Source of the DNA: Paracoccaceae bacterium
GTDB taxonomy: Bacteria > Pseudomonadota > Alphaproteobacteria > Rhodobacterales > Rhodobacteraceae
NCBI GenBank assembly: GCA_029246285.1
Contig: JAQWNW010000034.1
Location: forward strand, 1 to 62,187
Length of the DNA stretch: 62,187 nt
Direction: 5' to 3'
The position numbers were made by a program, and so were the translations under genes. How positions within the stretch are numbered: the first letter of the stretch is position 1; each line of letters opens with the position of its first letter. The notes under the pieces were generated by a model that saw only the letters and a program-made list of their open reading frames with translations, did no database searches and was not told the DNA's origin. Below are positions 8,211-18,889 of the stretch, piece by piece.

Positions 8211-11200
8211 TTATTCAGCTGCAATTTTTTCCGAAGAATTTTCGTTTATGGCCATAATAAGCTTTCTGCGTCTTAATTGAGCGACTTGATAAGCTTTCTC
8301 TTTTACAATTCCAAAGCCTTTAATATTTAATGGTAAGCTAAAAAGTTCTGCCACCAAATCTTTTTTCTCTGTAAGAGCCATTCTTCCATAAATATCCATA
8401 TCATTTTCAAATTGCTTAAGCAATGATCTTTCAAGTTTACGATCAGAACTATACCTAAAAGGATCGAATCTTGTTTTTCTTAAGAACTTTAAGGCCGCTA
8501 ACACCCTAAACACTATAATCACCCATGAACCAAATTCTCGTTTTACCGGCCGACCGTCGGGTCCAGAACCACCCAATAATGGAGGTGCTAAGTGAAAAGA
8601 AAGTTTCTTAAATTCAGAAAACTGGGATCTTAACTTATTGCGCACCATATCAAGGTGCAATCTTGCTACTTCATATTCATCTTTGTAGGTCAGTAGTTTG
8701 TGATATGACTGTAATGCAATATCTTTTAGTTCTGGATCTTCAATTTTTCCGATCACTGACTTAAATTTCTTAACCAAACTCTTATCTTGATATTTTTCAA
8801 TATGCTCACAATAGTTAGACAATTTGCTTTCACTGGAGATGGGTAATTTTACAAAATTTTCATCAACTGCGTCTTTCATGAAACTCGGATCAACGATTAT
8901 CAATCTACCTAATTCGAATGCTTGAATATTTTGCTCCACATACGCACCATTTAAATCAATCGCTTTATGCAACGCAGCCTTTGAAAGTGGAACAATTCCC
9001 ATTTGCCAGGCAGCTCCTAAGATCATCGTATTAGCGTAAATACTATCTGCCAACATCTTTCGGCTTATCTCCGAAAAATCAAAATAACTTAAATTTTTCT
9101 CCCCGAGTTTTGCAGAGATTGCCAATAAAAGGCTATCAGAAGGTATTGAAAACTTCCCATCTCTTGTAAAATCCCCTGTTATTGTTTCATGCTCATTTAC
9201 GATAGCTTTTGTTCTACCATACCGCATCAAATTAACTGTTTTATACCCTCCGGTTGTCACTAAGTCGCCGCCAATTACGGCATCAGCCTCACCAGTTGCA
9301 ACACGAATGGCATTTATATCTTCAGGATTTTCAGAAATTCTACAATGGATACTTACCGCCCCACCTTTTTGGGCTAGGCCAGCCATTTCCATCATACCTG
9401 CCCCTTTCTTATCTAGATGAGATGCCATTGCTAAAAGTGCACCGATAGTAACCACACCAGTACCACCAATCCCAGTAATGACAATATTATAAGTACCATT
9501 AATTTCAGGTAAAACTGGATTAGGTAATTCTGGAATTGAGAAGTTTTTTGCAACCTCTTTTTTTAACTTTCCACCTTCAACGGTAACAAAAGAGGGACAA
9601 AAACCTCTCACGCAAGAAAAATCTTTATTGCAAGAAGATTGATCGATTTCCCTCTTGCGCCCAAATTTAGTTTCAACTGGTACAATTGAAACACAATTAG
9701 ATTGAATGCCACAATCCCCACATCCTTCACATACATCAGAGTTGATAATTATCCTTTTATCAGGATCTGGAAATTTTCCTCTTTTTCTCCGTCGTCTTTT
9801 TTCGGCAGCGCAAGTCTGAATATACACAATTGCTGATACACCGGGTAGTTCCTTAAATCTATTTTCAACGTTAATTAATTCATTTCTTTTATTTATTTCA
9901 ACGCCTTTTGGAAATAAATTAATGTTAATATCCTCTTTTTCATCATATACAACCGCTAAGTTTTTGATTCCAAATGCATAAAGCTCATTAACTACTTTAT
10001 AAGCATCCAAATTTCCATCATTTCCTTGCCCACCTGTCATTGCCACTGCATCGTTGAATAGTAGTTTGTAAGTTATTGTTGTACCAGCAGAAATTGCAGC
10101 ACGAATAGCTTGAATTCCTGAATGATTATATGTCCCATCACCTAAATTTTGAAACACATGAGAACGTTCTGAGAAAGGTGCTTCTCCTATCCAATTCGCC
10201 CCTTCGCCCCCCATATGAGTGAAACCTAGGGTATCTCTATCCATCCACTGAACCATAAAATGGCAACCAATCCCAGCATAGGCACGTGAGCCATCTGGCA
10301 CCTTGGTTGACGTATTATGTGGACAACCAGAACAAAAATATGGGGTTCTGGTTGCCAACTCTGGTGAGTTATCTACTTTTGAAGCCTCATTTAGAGCTTT
10401 TAGTGAAGCTAATAACCCTTCTGATTGCTTACCCTCATTACATAAGATTTTACCTATTTTTTTAGAAATCATAATTGGGTCGATTGCGTATTCTGTTGGG
10501 AACAACACCTCACCGTCACCCCCTTTAAAGCCAAAAACTCGACAGCCCATTTGCGAGTCAAAAATTGCTTCTTTTATTTGAGGCTCTAATATTTTTCTCT
10601 TTTCCTCAACAACGACAATCAGATCTAAACTTTTTGACCACTCTATAAAACTTTCAGTGTCAAGAGGCCAAATCATGCCAATTTTATATGTTTTTAAGCC
10701 TATTCCATTACATTCCTCCTCATCCAGCCCCAAAAGCTCCATTGAATGAGCAAGATCCAACCAATTTTTGCCTGCTGCGACAAATCCAATCTTTGCATCT
10801 GATTTTCCATGAACATGGCGGTCAAGGTTATTTTCTCGAGCAAATTTTTCAGCAGCTACTCTCTTATAATTGTGTAATCGCTCTTCTTGGGTGATTGGCA
10901 AATCAATCAGCCTTATATTTAGCCCACCATCTGGTTCATCAATTTTGGGCTTAGAAATTTTTAAACGATCCGGATCTCCATTTATGACTGAAGTCACCTC
11001 AATAGTATCTTTAATACATTTCAAGCCAACCCAAACACCCGCAAATCTCGACATTGCTATACCAATTAAACCGTAATCTAAGATTTCCTGAACTCCTGCA
11101 GGAGACAAAATAGGCATCATAGCATCAATCAAAGCAAAGTCTGATTGATGCAGAGTAGTCGAGCTCTCGCCAGTGTGATCATCACCCATAGCCATTAAAA

Positions 11201-11618
11201 CTCCACCGTGCTGAGAGGTCCCTGCCATGTTTGCATGCCTCATAACGTCACCAGAACGGTCTACACCAGGGCCTTTTCCGTACCAGAGACCAAAAACACC
11301 GTCGAATTTACCCTCTTGCCTTAATTCAGCTTGCTGGGCACCCCAAAGCGCAGTTGCTGCTAAATCCTCATTGAGGCCAGGTTGAAATACAATATCATTT
11401 TTCGAAAGATTCTCAGAAGCTTTTTCCATCTGGAAATCAACGGCCCCCATAGGGGAGCCCCTGTAACCTGTCACAAAACCAGCTGTATTTAAGCCATTAT
11501 GCTTATCACGAACTTTTTGCATCAGCATCAACCTTACCAATGCTTGGGTCCCATTTAATAGTATGTGATCTTTCTTAAGATCATATCGATCACTTAAAGA
11601 TATATCCTTAAAATCCAT
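8211..11618 (-). CDS. indolepyruvate ferredoxin oxidoreductase, fused alpha/beta
   Basis: 1135 residues, the aerobic alphaproteobacterial form in which IorA- and IorB-like parts are one chain. The N-terminal two-thirds has the pyruvate:ferredoxin-oxidoreductase and thiamine-diphosphate domains (FCSGCPHNTSTKVPDGSRAY, GGEGANWIGEAPF, NDAVAMTGGQG). A cysteine-rich Fe-S region follows (CEGCGDCGIQSNC, about 638-650, and a later C-x5-C-x3-C group), then the gamma-type domain (VITGIGGTGVVTIGALLAMA). It decarboxylates aryl- or branched 2-oxo acids to acyl-CoA. The divergent LysR gene may control it. Its reductant partner is not encoded nearby. Confidence 0.9.
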   Translation of the reverse strand: MDFKDISLSDRYDLKKDHILLNGTQALVRLMLMQKVRDKHNGLNTAGFVTGYRGSPMGAVDFQMEKASENLSKNDIVFQPGLNEDLAATALWGAQQAELRQEGKFDGVFGLWYGKGPGVDRSGDVMRHANMAGTSQHGGVLMAMGDDHTGESSTTLHQSDFALIDAMMPILSPAGVQEILDYGLIGIAMSRFAGVWVGLKCIKDTIEVTSVINGDPDRLKISKPKIDEPDGGLNIRLIDLPITQEERLHNYKRVAAEKFARENNLDRHVHGKSDAKIGFVAAGKNWLDLAHSMELLGLDEEECNGIGLKTYKIGMIWPLDTESFIEWSKSLDLIVVVEEKRKILEPQIKEAIFDSQMGCRVFGFKGGDGEVLFPTEYAIDPIMISKKIGKILCNEGKQSEGLLASLKALNEASKVDNSPELATRTPYFCSGCPHNTSTKVPDGSRAYAGIGCHFMVQWMDRDTLGFTHMGGEGANWIGEAPFSERSHVFQNLGDGTYNHSGIQAIRAAISAGTTITYKLLFNDAVAMTGGQGNDGNLDAYKVVNELYAFGIKNLAVVYDEKEDININLFPKGVEINKRNELINVENRFKELPGVSAIVYIQTCAAEKRRRRKRGKFPDPDKRIIINSDVCEGCGDCGIQSNCVSIVPVETKFGRKREIDQSSCNKDFSCVRGFCPSFVTVEGGKLKKEVAKNFSIPELPNPVLPEINGTYNIVITGIGGTGVVTIGALLAMASHLDKKGAGMMEMAGLAQKGGAVSIHCRISENPEDINAIRVATGEADAVIGGDLVTTGGYKTVNLMRYGRTKAIVNEHETITGDFTRDGKFSIPSDSLLLAISAKLGEKNLSYFDFSEISRKMLADSIYANTMILGAAWQMGIVPLSKAALHKAIDLNGAYVEQNIQAFELGRLIIVDPSFMKDAVDENFVKLPISSESKLSNYCEHIEKYQDKSLVKKFKSVIGKIEDPELKDIALQSYHKLLTYKDEYEVARLHLDMVRNKLRSQFSEFKKLSFHLAPPLLGGSGPDGRPVKREFGSWVIIVFRVLAALKFLRKTRFDPFRYSSDRKLERSLLKQFENDMDIYGRMALTEKKDLVAELFSLPLNIKGFGIVKEKAYQVAQLRRRKLIMAINENSSEKIAAE

Positions 11619-11744
11619 TACCGACTCACCAATCTATTCAATAAAACGTAATATAAATTGAATGTAATTGAATTAAAGATAAAAAAATACTATTTAATAA
11701 GCACTCACTCGCTTTAATTTAGTTTACTAAAAAGGACTCAAGCA

Positions 11745-12641
11745 ATGGATTGGGACAAATTGCGCGTATTTTTTGCAGTTGCAAACGCAGGAAGCTTAAC
11801 CCGTGCTGGTGAGACACTTCATCTAAGCCAGTCCGCTGTTAGCAGACAAATAACAGCTCTAGAAGAAAGTCTAGATACAATATTATTTCATAGACATGCT
11901 CGTGGATTAATACTCACCGAGCAAGGTGAATTACTCTTAGACACGACATCAAGCATAAGCAAAGAAATCGAAGCAGCATCAGCAAGAATTAGAGATAGTG
12001 AAGATGAGGTCTTTGGAGAATTGAGAGTAACTACCACAACTGCATTTGGAACACTTTGGTTAGCTCCGCGTCTATCAAGACTCTATGAAATTTATCCAAA
12101 TCTTAAAATAGATTTGATGTTAGAAGAACGTGTTTTAGACTTGCCCATGAGGCAAGCAGACGTAGCAATTAGAATGAAAGAACCGAGTCAAGCAGATTTA
12201 GTACGACGAAGATTAATGGCAGTTACAATGCGTTTATTTGGTTCTGATGACTATCTTAAGAGAAATGGAGCACCAAAAAATTTAAAAGCACTTTCAAACC
12301 ACCGAATAATAAGCCAAAACTTTGACACTCCTCAAACTACAGCTGGTTCAGATTTAATAAAGCAACTTTTTGCTTCAGAACATGAAAGTCACCTCACAGT
12401 AAACAACTATTTCGGGGTATTACAAGGAGTGATCCATGACCTCGGGATAGGAGTGTTACCAGATTACATTGAAGATGACTTCCCAAATATTCAAAGAGTT
12501 TTACCAGAAATAAAATCTAGTGAAGTTCCTGTGTATTTAGCATATCCTGAAGAATTAAGACACTCAAAGAGAGTGACAGCATTCAGAGATTTTGTTGTTG
12601 AAGAGGTAGTAGCGTTCCGAAAAAGTCAAAAAAAAATGTAG
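11745..12641 (+). CDS. LysR family transcriptional regulator
   Basis: 298 residues. The winged helix-turn-helix is at the N-terminus (VANAGSLTRAGETLHLSQSA, about 12-31, then VSRQITALEE), followed by the periplasmic-binding-like effector domain. Members usually control a divergently transcribed target through a T-N11-A site; here the neighbour across 126 bp is the indolepyruvate oxidoreductase gene, so that gene or autoregulation is the likely target. Effector unknown. AAAAGGACTC provides the ribosome site. Confidence 0.9.
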   Translation: MDWDKLRVFFAVANAGSLTRAGETLHLSQSAVSRQITALEESLDTILFHRHARGLILTEQGELLLDTTSSISKEIEAASARIRDSEDEVFGELRVTTTTAFGTLWLAPRLSRLYEIYPNLKIDLMLEERVLDLPMRQADVAIRMKEPSQADLVRRRLMAVTMRLFGSDDYLKRNGAPKNLKALSNHRIISQNFDTPQTTAGSDLIKQLFASEHESHLTVNNYFGVLQGVIHDLGIGVLPDYIEDDFPNIQRVLPEIKSSEVPVYLAYPEELRHSKRVTAFRDFVVEEVVAFRKSQKKM

Positions 12642-12751
12642 TTATGCATTTTACGCATAACGAGTATGCAATCAAGACTGTTGAAAATTTTCGAAATCAA
12701 ATCTATTTGCAGACAGAAGATAAATTCTTCAATTTTCTCCCTATAGAACTT

Positions 12752-12778
12752 GGCTGAGCAGTGCTCAGCCTTTTTTTT
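12752..12778 (+). terminator. rho-independent terminator
   Basis: GGCTGAGC (12752-12759), a three-base loop AGT, GCTCAGCC (12763-12770) and eight T (12771-12778) make a textbook intrinsic terminator. It lies 110 bp after the LysR stop and ahead of purL, separating the two transcription units. Confidence 0.93.
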
Positions 12779-12858
12779 GAGAAATCCTAAATTCGCCCTT
12801 TTTAAATTTGTCTCAACACGATAAAACTTTTAATAGAATATGGAAAGAATTTTACGTT

Positions 12859-15021
12859 ATGTCTGAACCTGCTATTTCAGAAGAGTTGATTGCCGCGCAC
12901 GGGCTTAACAAAGATGAGTATCAAAGAATACTAAACTTACTGCATAGAACTCCTACATTTACTGAATTAGGTATTTTTTCAGCAATGTGGAACGAGCATT
13001 GTTCATATAAATCATCAAAAAAATGGCTGAGAACCCTCCCAACTACAGGTAAAAACGTTATCTGTGGACCTGGCGAAAATGCTGGTATTGTAGATATCGG
13101 TGATGGGCAGGCCGTTGTATTTAAGATGGAAAGTCACAATCATCCGTCATTTATAGAGCCCTACCAAGGTGCAGCTACAGGAATGGGTGGAATTCTTCGT
13201 GATGTATTCACGATGGGTGCGAGGCCAATAGCCGCAATGAACTCTCTATCTTTCGGAGAATTATCTCATCCAAAAACAAAATCACTCGTAAGTGGAGTTG
13301 TTGAAGGAATTGGAGGCTACGGAAATAGTTTTGGTGTACCAACAATAGGTGGAGAGTTAAGATTTGACAAATCTTACAATGGCAATTGCCTGGTAAACGC
13401 TTTTGCAGCTGGTTTAGTAAAAACCGATAAAATTTTTTATTCAGCTGCTTCTGGTATTGGAATGCCAGTTGTCTATCTTGGCGCTAAAACAGGTCGAGAT
13501 GGCGTTGGTGGTGCAACGATGGCCTCTGCTGAATTTGACGATAATATTGAGGAGAAAAGACCGACTGTTCAGGTAGGAGATCCATTTACTGAAAAATGCT
13601 TAATGGAAGCAACTCTTGAATTAATGGATACCGGAGCTGTGATTTCAATCCAAGACATGGGTGCCGCGGGCTTAACTTGCTCAGCTGTAGAAATGGGTGA
13701 CAAAGGGAATCTTGGAATAGAGTTGAATCTGGATAACGTTCCAATTCGAGAAGAGAACATGACCGCCTACGAGATGATGCTTTCAGAATCGCAAGAGAGA
13801 ATGTTAATGGTCTTGGACCCAGAGTTGGAAAAAGAAGCTAAAGAAGTTTTTAAAAAATGGGATTTAGACTTTGCGATCGTTGGGAAAACCATCGAAGAAG
13901 ATAAATTTGAAGTCTGGAAAGATGGAGAGATAAAAGCTTCACTCCCGTTAAAAGCACTTTCAGGAACAGCGCCAGAATATGACCGGCCATATATTACAAA
14001 AACCTCTAAAAAGTTGAAAAATTTTGAAGTGCCTAGAATTGACGCAATTTCAGCCTTGAAAAGGCTATTACAGAATCCAAACTTCGGGTCTAAATCTTGG
14101 GTTTATCAACAATACGATCATATGGTTATGGCCGATACAATACGCCGACCAGGGACAGGTGCCGGGATAGTCAGGATACATAAAACCTCGAAAGCACTCG
14201 CCTTTACCTCTCACGTGAACCCTAGATACTGTCAGGCTGATCCTTTTGAAGGAGGTAAGCAAGCAGTTGCAGAAGCTTATAGAAATCTTGTTTCAGTGGG
14301 AGCTAAACCATTAGCTGCAACAGATAATTTAAATTTTGGAAATCCTGAAAAACCAGAAATTATGGGGCAATTTGTTAACTGTATTAGGGGCATTTCGGAA
14401 GCTTGCAAATATCTTAATGTACCGATCGTTTCTGGTAATGTGTCACTATATAATGAAACTGACGGAGAACCAATTCAGCCTACCCCAACAATTGGAGCCG
14501 TAGGATTAATAGAGGATTTAGGGAATATGATTGAGGGTCCCGCTCAACCAAATGATGTACTGATTTTGATTGGGGAACAGGGTAATCATTTGCAGCAATC
14601 GGCAATTATGTCGGTAATTTCGAATAATTCAAATGGGCAACCCCCAATCACTGACCTCGAAAAAGAAAAAAGAAATGGCGAGTTCATTTTAAATAGCATT
14701 AGTTTTATGAGCTCATGCAAAGATCTTGGTCAGGGTGGCATTGCTCTTGGCGCATTTAAAATGGCAATAGAAGCAGATATCGGAGTATCTATTGAAGAGA
14801 AAGATATCCCTTGGTATTTTGGAGAAGATCAAGGTAGATATTTAGTAACTTCAACAACTTCAAATGCGTTAATCTTATTGGAAGAAGCCAGAAATACGAA
14901 TATTGATGCCAGGATAATAGGAAGCTTTGGAGGTAAATTAATTAAATTGGGTAAGTCTTTTTTACAATATGATGAGCTCAAAATGATATATTCCAAATCC
15001 TTAGAGCTAGCACTAGAATAA
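12859..15021 (+). CDS. purL: phosphoribosylformylglycinamidine synthase subunit PurL
   Basis: 720 residues, the short form that needs separate PurQ and PurS. It performs the ATP-dependent amidation of FGAR to FGAM in purine synthesis. Motifs seen include the N-terminal [48 protein letters not shown] and the second half-domain repeat ([36 protein letters not shown]). The ATG at 12859 is preferred over the in-frame TTG at 12808, because GLNKDEY-type N-termini start there in the family and GGAAAG precedes it. purQ/purS are not upstream; the terminator shows that purL starts its own unit. bolA and grxD follow on the same strand. Confidence 0.93.
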   Translation: MSEPAISEELIAAHGLNKDEYQRILNLLHRTPTFTELGIFSAMWNEHCSYKSSKKWLRTLPTTGKNVICGPGENAGIVDIGDGQAVVFKMESHNHPSFIEPYQGAATGMGGILRDVFTMGARPIAAMNSLSFGELSHPKTKSLVSGVVEGIGGYGNSFGVPTIGGELRFDKSYNGNCLVNAFAAGLVKTDKIFYSAASGIGMPVVYLGAKTGRDGVGGATMASAEFDDNIEEKRPTVQVGDPFTEKCLMEATLELMDTGAVISIQDMGAAGLTCSAVEMGDKGNLGIELNLDNVPIREENMTAYEMMLSESQERMLMVLDPELEKEAKEVFKKWDLDFAIVGKTIEEDKFEVWKDGEIKASLPLKALSGTAPEYDRPYITKTSKKLKNFEVPRIDAISALKRLLQNPNFGSKSWVYQQYDHMVMADTIRRPGTGAGIVRIHKTSKALAFTSHVNPRYCQADPFEGGKQAVAEAYRNLVSVGAKPLAATDNLNFGNPEKPEIMGQFVNCIRGISEACKYLNVPIVSGNVSLYNETDGEPIQPTPTIGAVGLIEDLGNMIEGPAQPNDVLILIGEQGNHLQQSAIMSVISNNSNGQPPITDLEKEKRNGEFILNSISFMSSCKDLGQGGIALGAFKMAIEADIGVSIEEKDIPWYFGEDQGRYLVTSTTSNALILLEEARNTNIDARIIGSFGGKLIKLGKSFLQYDELKMIYSKSLELALE

Positions 15022-15070
15022 ATTATCAATGAAACATGAAAATTAAGTCTCTTATGAAAGGATCAAAGTA

Positions 15071-15316
15071 TTGGCTATAACCGCAAAAGAGATAGAAACA
15101 CTAATTCGATCAACTTTCCCAGATGCGAAAATAACAATTACAGATTTAGCGGGAGACGGGAACCATTATGCCGCAGAAGTAATTGATGAAAGTTTTAGAG
15201 GGCAAAGTAGAGTTACTCAACAACGTTCAGTTTACGCTGCATTACGTGGCAAAATGGATGGATCAAATGGTGAGTTACATGCTTTAGCTTTAACAACAAA
15301 AGCACCAAAAACTTAA
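15071..15316 (+). CDS. BolA family protein
   Basis: 81 residues, starting at TTG (15071) with AAAGGA eight bases upstream; no ATG is available. The conserved pattern AKEIETLIRSTFPDAKI, DLAGDGNHYAAEVID and SRVTQQRSVYAAL is that of the short alphaproteobacterial BolA (IbaG/YrbA-like). These proteins bind monothiol glutaredoxins through a shared [2Fe-2S] cluster and act in iron-sulfur trafficking. The very next gene is the monothiol glutaredoxin, and the purL-bolA-grxD order is common in the class. Confidence 0.88.
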   Translation: MAITAKEIETLIRSTFPDAKITITDLAGDGNHYAAEVIDESFRGQSRVTQQRSVYAALRGKMDGSNGELHALALTTKAPKT

Positions 15317-15430
15317 ACTTATAATAAACATAAGTGTTAACGAAGAACCTAAATGCTCTTGTAACTATGTATAATTACATTACATAACAATTATTCACAA
15401 AGTTATTTTCCATTGATCAAGGTAAAATTC

Positions 15431-15799
15431 ATGTCTGATATAAATTCAAAAATTAAATCTCACATTTCCGAAAATGATGTGGTTCTTTTTATGAAAGGGA
15501 CTTCTCAAATGCCACAGTGCGGCTTTTCTTCAAGAATAGCGGGTGTCTTAAATTACATGGGAGTTGAATTTAAAGACGTAAATGTTTTAGAGGATCAAGA
15601 TATAAGACAAGGTATAAAGGACTTTTCTGACTGGCCTACTATTCCTCAACTTTATGTTAAAGGAGAGTTTATAGGTGGATGCGATATTGTTACGGAAATG
15701 ACAATGTCAGGGGAGCTTGATAGCTTGTTTGATACTGAAGTTATAAGTTATGATAAGGACGCAGCGTCAAAGATAAGAGAAGCTAATTCTGACCAGTAA
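15431..15799 (+). CDS. grxD: monothiol glutaredoxin, Grx4 type
   Basis: 122 residues with the CGFS active site at Cys30 (SQMPQCGFSSRIAGVL) and the glutathione-site motifs WPTIPQLYVKGEFIGGCDI. Such proteins hold a [2Fe-2S] cluster with glutathione and hand it to targets together with BolA. The ATG at 15431 follows an AAGG site; an in-frame TTG at 15413 would add six residues without family support. Immediately downstream is the convergent zapA. Confidence 0.93.
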   Translation: MSDINSKIKSHISENDVVLFMKGTSQMPQCGFSSRIAGVLNYMGVEFKDVNVLEDQDIRQGIKDFSDWPTIPQLYVKGEFIGGCDIVTEMTMSGELDSLFDTEVISYDKDAASKIREANSDQ

Positions 15800-15817
15800 C
15801 CTACTGCCTAACAAATG

Positions 15818-16198
15818 CTACTCATTACTTTCCGCTTTTTCAGCCAATGCTTCTGCTCTGGCAGCTAGCTCAGCCAATGTATCCACTAATTTTTCTGGAA
15901 CTACTGGAACCTCTACTCTCTCAGGAGGCGTAGACGCTGCAACACGGGCAGCAGTTCTTGCATCTTCCAACTTTTGTTTTGATGATCCCACCGCCTCTTC
16001 AAGAGCAACCGTTTTGTCTGCAAGCATTAAGCCTGCCATTAGCAGCATCCTATTCTCAGCCAATCTTCCAACCTGATCCGTCAAAAGCCTAGCCTCTCCA
16101 TCCAACACCTCTGCTGCTGCCTTTAAAAAACTCTCTTCTCCGTCCTGACAGGCTACTTCAAATTGACGGCCCCCTATAGTAATTGAAACATCAGGCAT
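15818..16198 (-). CDS. zapA: cell division protein ZapA
   Basis: 126 residues. The N-terminal ZapA domain begins MPDVSITIGGRQFEVACQDG and continues with a long helix containing NRMLLMAGLMLADK; the rest is coiled coil rich in Ala and Glu. ZapA bundles FtsZ protofilaments at midcell. It starts inside the end of the upstream coiled-coil gene (8-bp overlap), so the two are translated together. Its Ala-rich C-terminal half has noticeably higher GC than the surrounding genes. Confidence 0.85.
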   Translation of the reverse strand: MPDVSITIGGRQFEVACQDGEESFLKAAAEVLDGEARLLTDQVGRLAENRMLLMAGLMLADKTVALEEAVGSSKQKLEDARTAARVAASTPPERVEVPVVPEKLVDTLAELAARAEALAEKAESNE

Positions 16199-16610
16199 TT
16201 ATTTCTCCTGCATTTTCAAGCATTGGTTCCAAGTCAGCTAATATCGAATTTATTTCATCAACCTGATCTCTCCTAGAGGCTTGCAAAGAATTAATTTGAG
16301 ATCTTATTTTCTTATTTTCTAAACCTAATTCATCTTGTTGTTTTTTATATTCTAATCTCTCACTTTCCATTGAGACCGACATAGTTTCAATCTTTTCATT
16401 TAAGTTTGAGACTTCATCTAATGCAGATTGCAGGTCAATCAAGATTGTCTCTTTATCACTCTCGAGTTTTGAGATCATTTTTTCTAAATGTGAAACTTCA
16501 TCTGACTGATCATAAATAGATGTATTTTTCTTATCTGACTTTTCTAGAACCTTAAGTATTCGGTCCATAGAAGAAGAAATTCTCTTTTCAAAATCTGCAA
16601 GATCATCCAT
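16191..16610 (-). CDS. coiled-coil protein upstream of zapA (DUF4164-like)
   Basis: 139 residues that are almost entirely charged heptad sequence (about 5-125), with no membrane segment. The position directly before zapA and the overlap with it match the DUF4164 proteins of alphaproteobacteria. A role in division beside ZapA, perhaps comparable to ZapB, is inference from context only. Confidence 0.7.
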   Translation of the reverse strand: MDDLADFEKRISSSMDRILKVLEKSDKKNTSIYDQSDEVSHLEKMISKLESDKETILIDLQSALDEVSNLNEKIETMSVSMESERLEYKKQQDELGLENKKIRSQINSLQASRRDQVDEINSILADLEPMLENAGEINA

Positions 16611-16802
16611 AATCTATTACTCACCTATATGCCTGAATTAACGAATCGTAAATTAACCCTATGCTAGCGTGCAAAATAGAAAAATGGAAAACTTTACAGC
16701 ATTTTTATCTAAATAATTGAATTTTTCTAATTTGATCGACTGTACCCTTACCTCTCTAACTGTTATCAGAAGCTAGACTCAACGCTTTTCTTTGGGGGAA
16801 CC

Positions 16803-18827
16803 ATGGATATTGAAAAACTTCGTAGGGATCACTCTAAGCATTGGAAAAAAGCTTGTGCTATCCGAACATTGACCTTAGACGCAGTAGCTGCGGCTAATTC
16901 TGGCCACTCAGGTGCGCCAATTGGCATGGCTGACGTAGCAACAATATTGTTTGAAAAGCACCTAAAATTTGACTCACAAAATCCAGATTGGCCTGACCGT
17001 GATCGGTTTATACTATCGGCTGGTCACGCATCAATGCTTCTTTATTCACTACTCTATCTAACAGGCTACAAGGATGTAAGTTTAGAAGAGATTAAGAACT
17101 TTAGGCAATGGGGATCTAAAACTGCAGGCCATCCAGAATATGGGCATGCTGAAGGTATCGAAACCACGACTGGACCATTAGGACAAGGGTTAGCTTCATC
17201 CATTGGATTTGCAATGGCTGAAGAGCTCTTACGGGCACAATATGGAACAAACATTTTTAATCACTATACTTATGTTTTAGCTGGTGACGGATGTTTGATG
17301 GAAGGAATTAGCCAAGAGGCTATATCTTTAGCAGGTCGACAACAATTATCAAAACTGATTGTTCTCTGGGACAATAATAATATTACAATCGATGGCACGC
17401 TAGACTTGTCAGATAAAACTAACCAGCTTATGAGATTTAGGGCTAGTGGATGGGATGTTTTTGAAATCGATGGTCACAATCCGATTGAAATCGATCAAGC
17501 ACTCACTGTAGCAAAGAAGTCCAAATTACCTACAATGATATCGTGTAAAACAAACATTGCGTTGGGTACTTCAGCTCAAGATACATCAAAGGGACACGGA
17601 GCATTAACAGATAAAGATCTAATAACCGAAGCCCGATCTAATTATGGCTGGAATCACTCTAGTTTTGAAATCCCTAGTGAAATCAAAGCTGAATGGGAAA
17701 ATATAGGTAAGAAAGGAAGTAGCGCATTTAAAATCTGGGAAAATAACGTAAAGCTTTTGACTAATAAAAAACAGATTGAATTAAAACGGATTTTCGACAG
17801 AGATTTGCCCGCGACATTATCAAGAAAATTAAATCGGTTTAAAAGAGAGATTTATGATCAGCAACCAACGATAGCTACTCGAAAGTCTTCAGAATTAACT
17901 CTCGAAGTAATAAACCCTATTGTGAAAGAGACTTTCGGCGGCTCTGCTGACTTAACCGGATCAAATAACACTAAAACTAAAGATTTGGGGGTATTTTCGC
18001 CCGAAAATCGGTCCGGTAGATACGTTTATTATGGGATAAGGGAACACGCAATGGCCGCCGCAATGAATGGAATGGCCAATCATGGTGGCGTAAGGCCGTA
18101 TTCAGGCACATTTATGTGTTTCACAGATTACGCAAGGCCAGCGATGAGGCTTTCTGCTCTTATGAAAATTCCAGTAGTTTACGTAATGACTCATGACAGT
18201 ATTGGTCTTGGCGAAGATGGACCTACTCATCAGCCTATTGAACATTTAGCAATCAGTAGATCAACACCAAATACGAACGTTTTTCGCCCTGCTGACACTA
18301 TCGAAACTGCAGAAAGCTGGGAACTAGCTCTTGGAGAAAAAACAAAGCCATCCATTTTATCGTTAACTCGTCAGAATGTTCCAACCGTACGAACAAGTTA
18401 TACAAATAAAAACCTGACAAGTTTTGGTGCATATATATTACATGAAGCATCGATCAAACGGCGTGCAATTTTGATAGCCACCGGTTCAGAAGTTCAAATC
18501 GCGCAAGAAGCACGTAAATTATTGGAACACAAAGGAATTGGTACAAGAGTAGTTTCAATGCCATGTTGGGAACTATTTGAGCAACAACCAGAAAAATATA
18601 AGAAGCGAGTTTTGCCATCTGGACCGGTGCGAGTTGCGATTGAAGCGGGCTCATCCATGGGATGGGATCGTTGGCTTTCTGGTGAGAGAGGCTCTTATAA
18701 GAAATCACTCTTTATTGGAATGAATAGTTTTGGAGCCTCTGCTCCAGCTGAGGTATTATATGAGAAATTTGAAATCACGGCTGAAAATGCAGTTAATGCC
18801 GTTCTAAAATTATTAAAAATTGACTAA
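16803..18827 (+). CDS. tkt: transketolase
   Basis: 674 residues, full length. It moves two-carbon units between sugar phosphates in the pentose phosphate pathway, using thiamine diphosphate. The N-terminal catalytic His motifs (NSGHSGAPIGMADVATILF), the thiamine-diphosphate motif GDGCLMEGISQEAISLAGR and the middle-domain GGSADLTGSN and YYGIREHAMAAAMNGMANHGG are all present. A strong GGGGGAACC ribosome site precedes the ATG. It opens the tkt-gap-pgk-fba series, all on one strand with short gaps, which suggests an operon. Confidence 0.95.
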   Translation: MDIEKLRRDHSKHWKKACAIRTLTLDAVAAANSGHSGAPIGMADVATILFEKHLKFDSQNPDWPDRDRFILSAGHASMLLYSLLYLTGYKDVSLEEIKNFRQWGSKTAGHPEYGHAEGIETTTGPLGQGLASSIGFAMAEELLRAQYGTNIFNHYTYVLAGDGCLMEGISQEAISLAGRQQLSKLIVLWDNNNITIDGTLDLSDKTNQLMRFRASGWDVFEIDGHNPIEIDQALTVAKKSKLPTMISCKTNIALGTSAQDTSKGHGALTDKDLITEARSNYGWNHSSFEIPSEIKAEWENIGKKGSSAFKIWENNVKLLTNKKQIELKRIFDRDLPATLSRKLNRFKREIYDQQPTIATRKSSELTLEVINPIVKETFGGSADLTGSNNTKTKDLGVFSPENRSGRYVYYGIREHAMAAAMNGMANHGGVRPYSGTFMCFTDYARPAMRLSALMKIPVVYVMTHDSIGLGEDGPTHQPIEHLAISRSTPNTNVFRPADTIETAESWELALGEKTKPSILSLTRQNVPTVRTSYTNKNLTSFGAYILHEASIKRRAILIATGSEVQIAQEARKLLEHKGIGTRVVSMPCWELFEQQPEKYKKRVLPSGPVRVAIEAGSSMGWDRWLSGERGSYKKSLFIGMNSFGASAPAEVLYEKFEITAENAVNAVLKLLKID

Positions 18828-18889
18828 AAAATCATTATTTTGAATTTATCTTCAAAATTATAAAATAAAAAAATTAGGAGACCTGATTA

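Noticed and set aside
12808-12858. TTG start for purL
   Set aside because: It would add 17 residues without family likeness; the ATG at 12859 matches the usual N-terminus.
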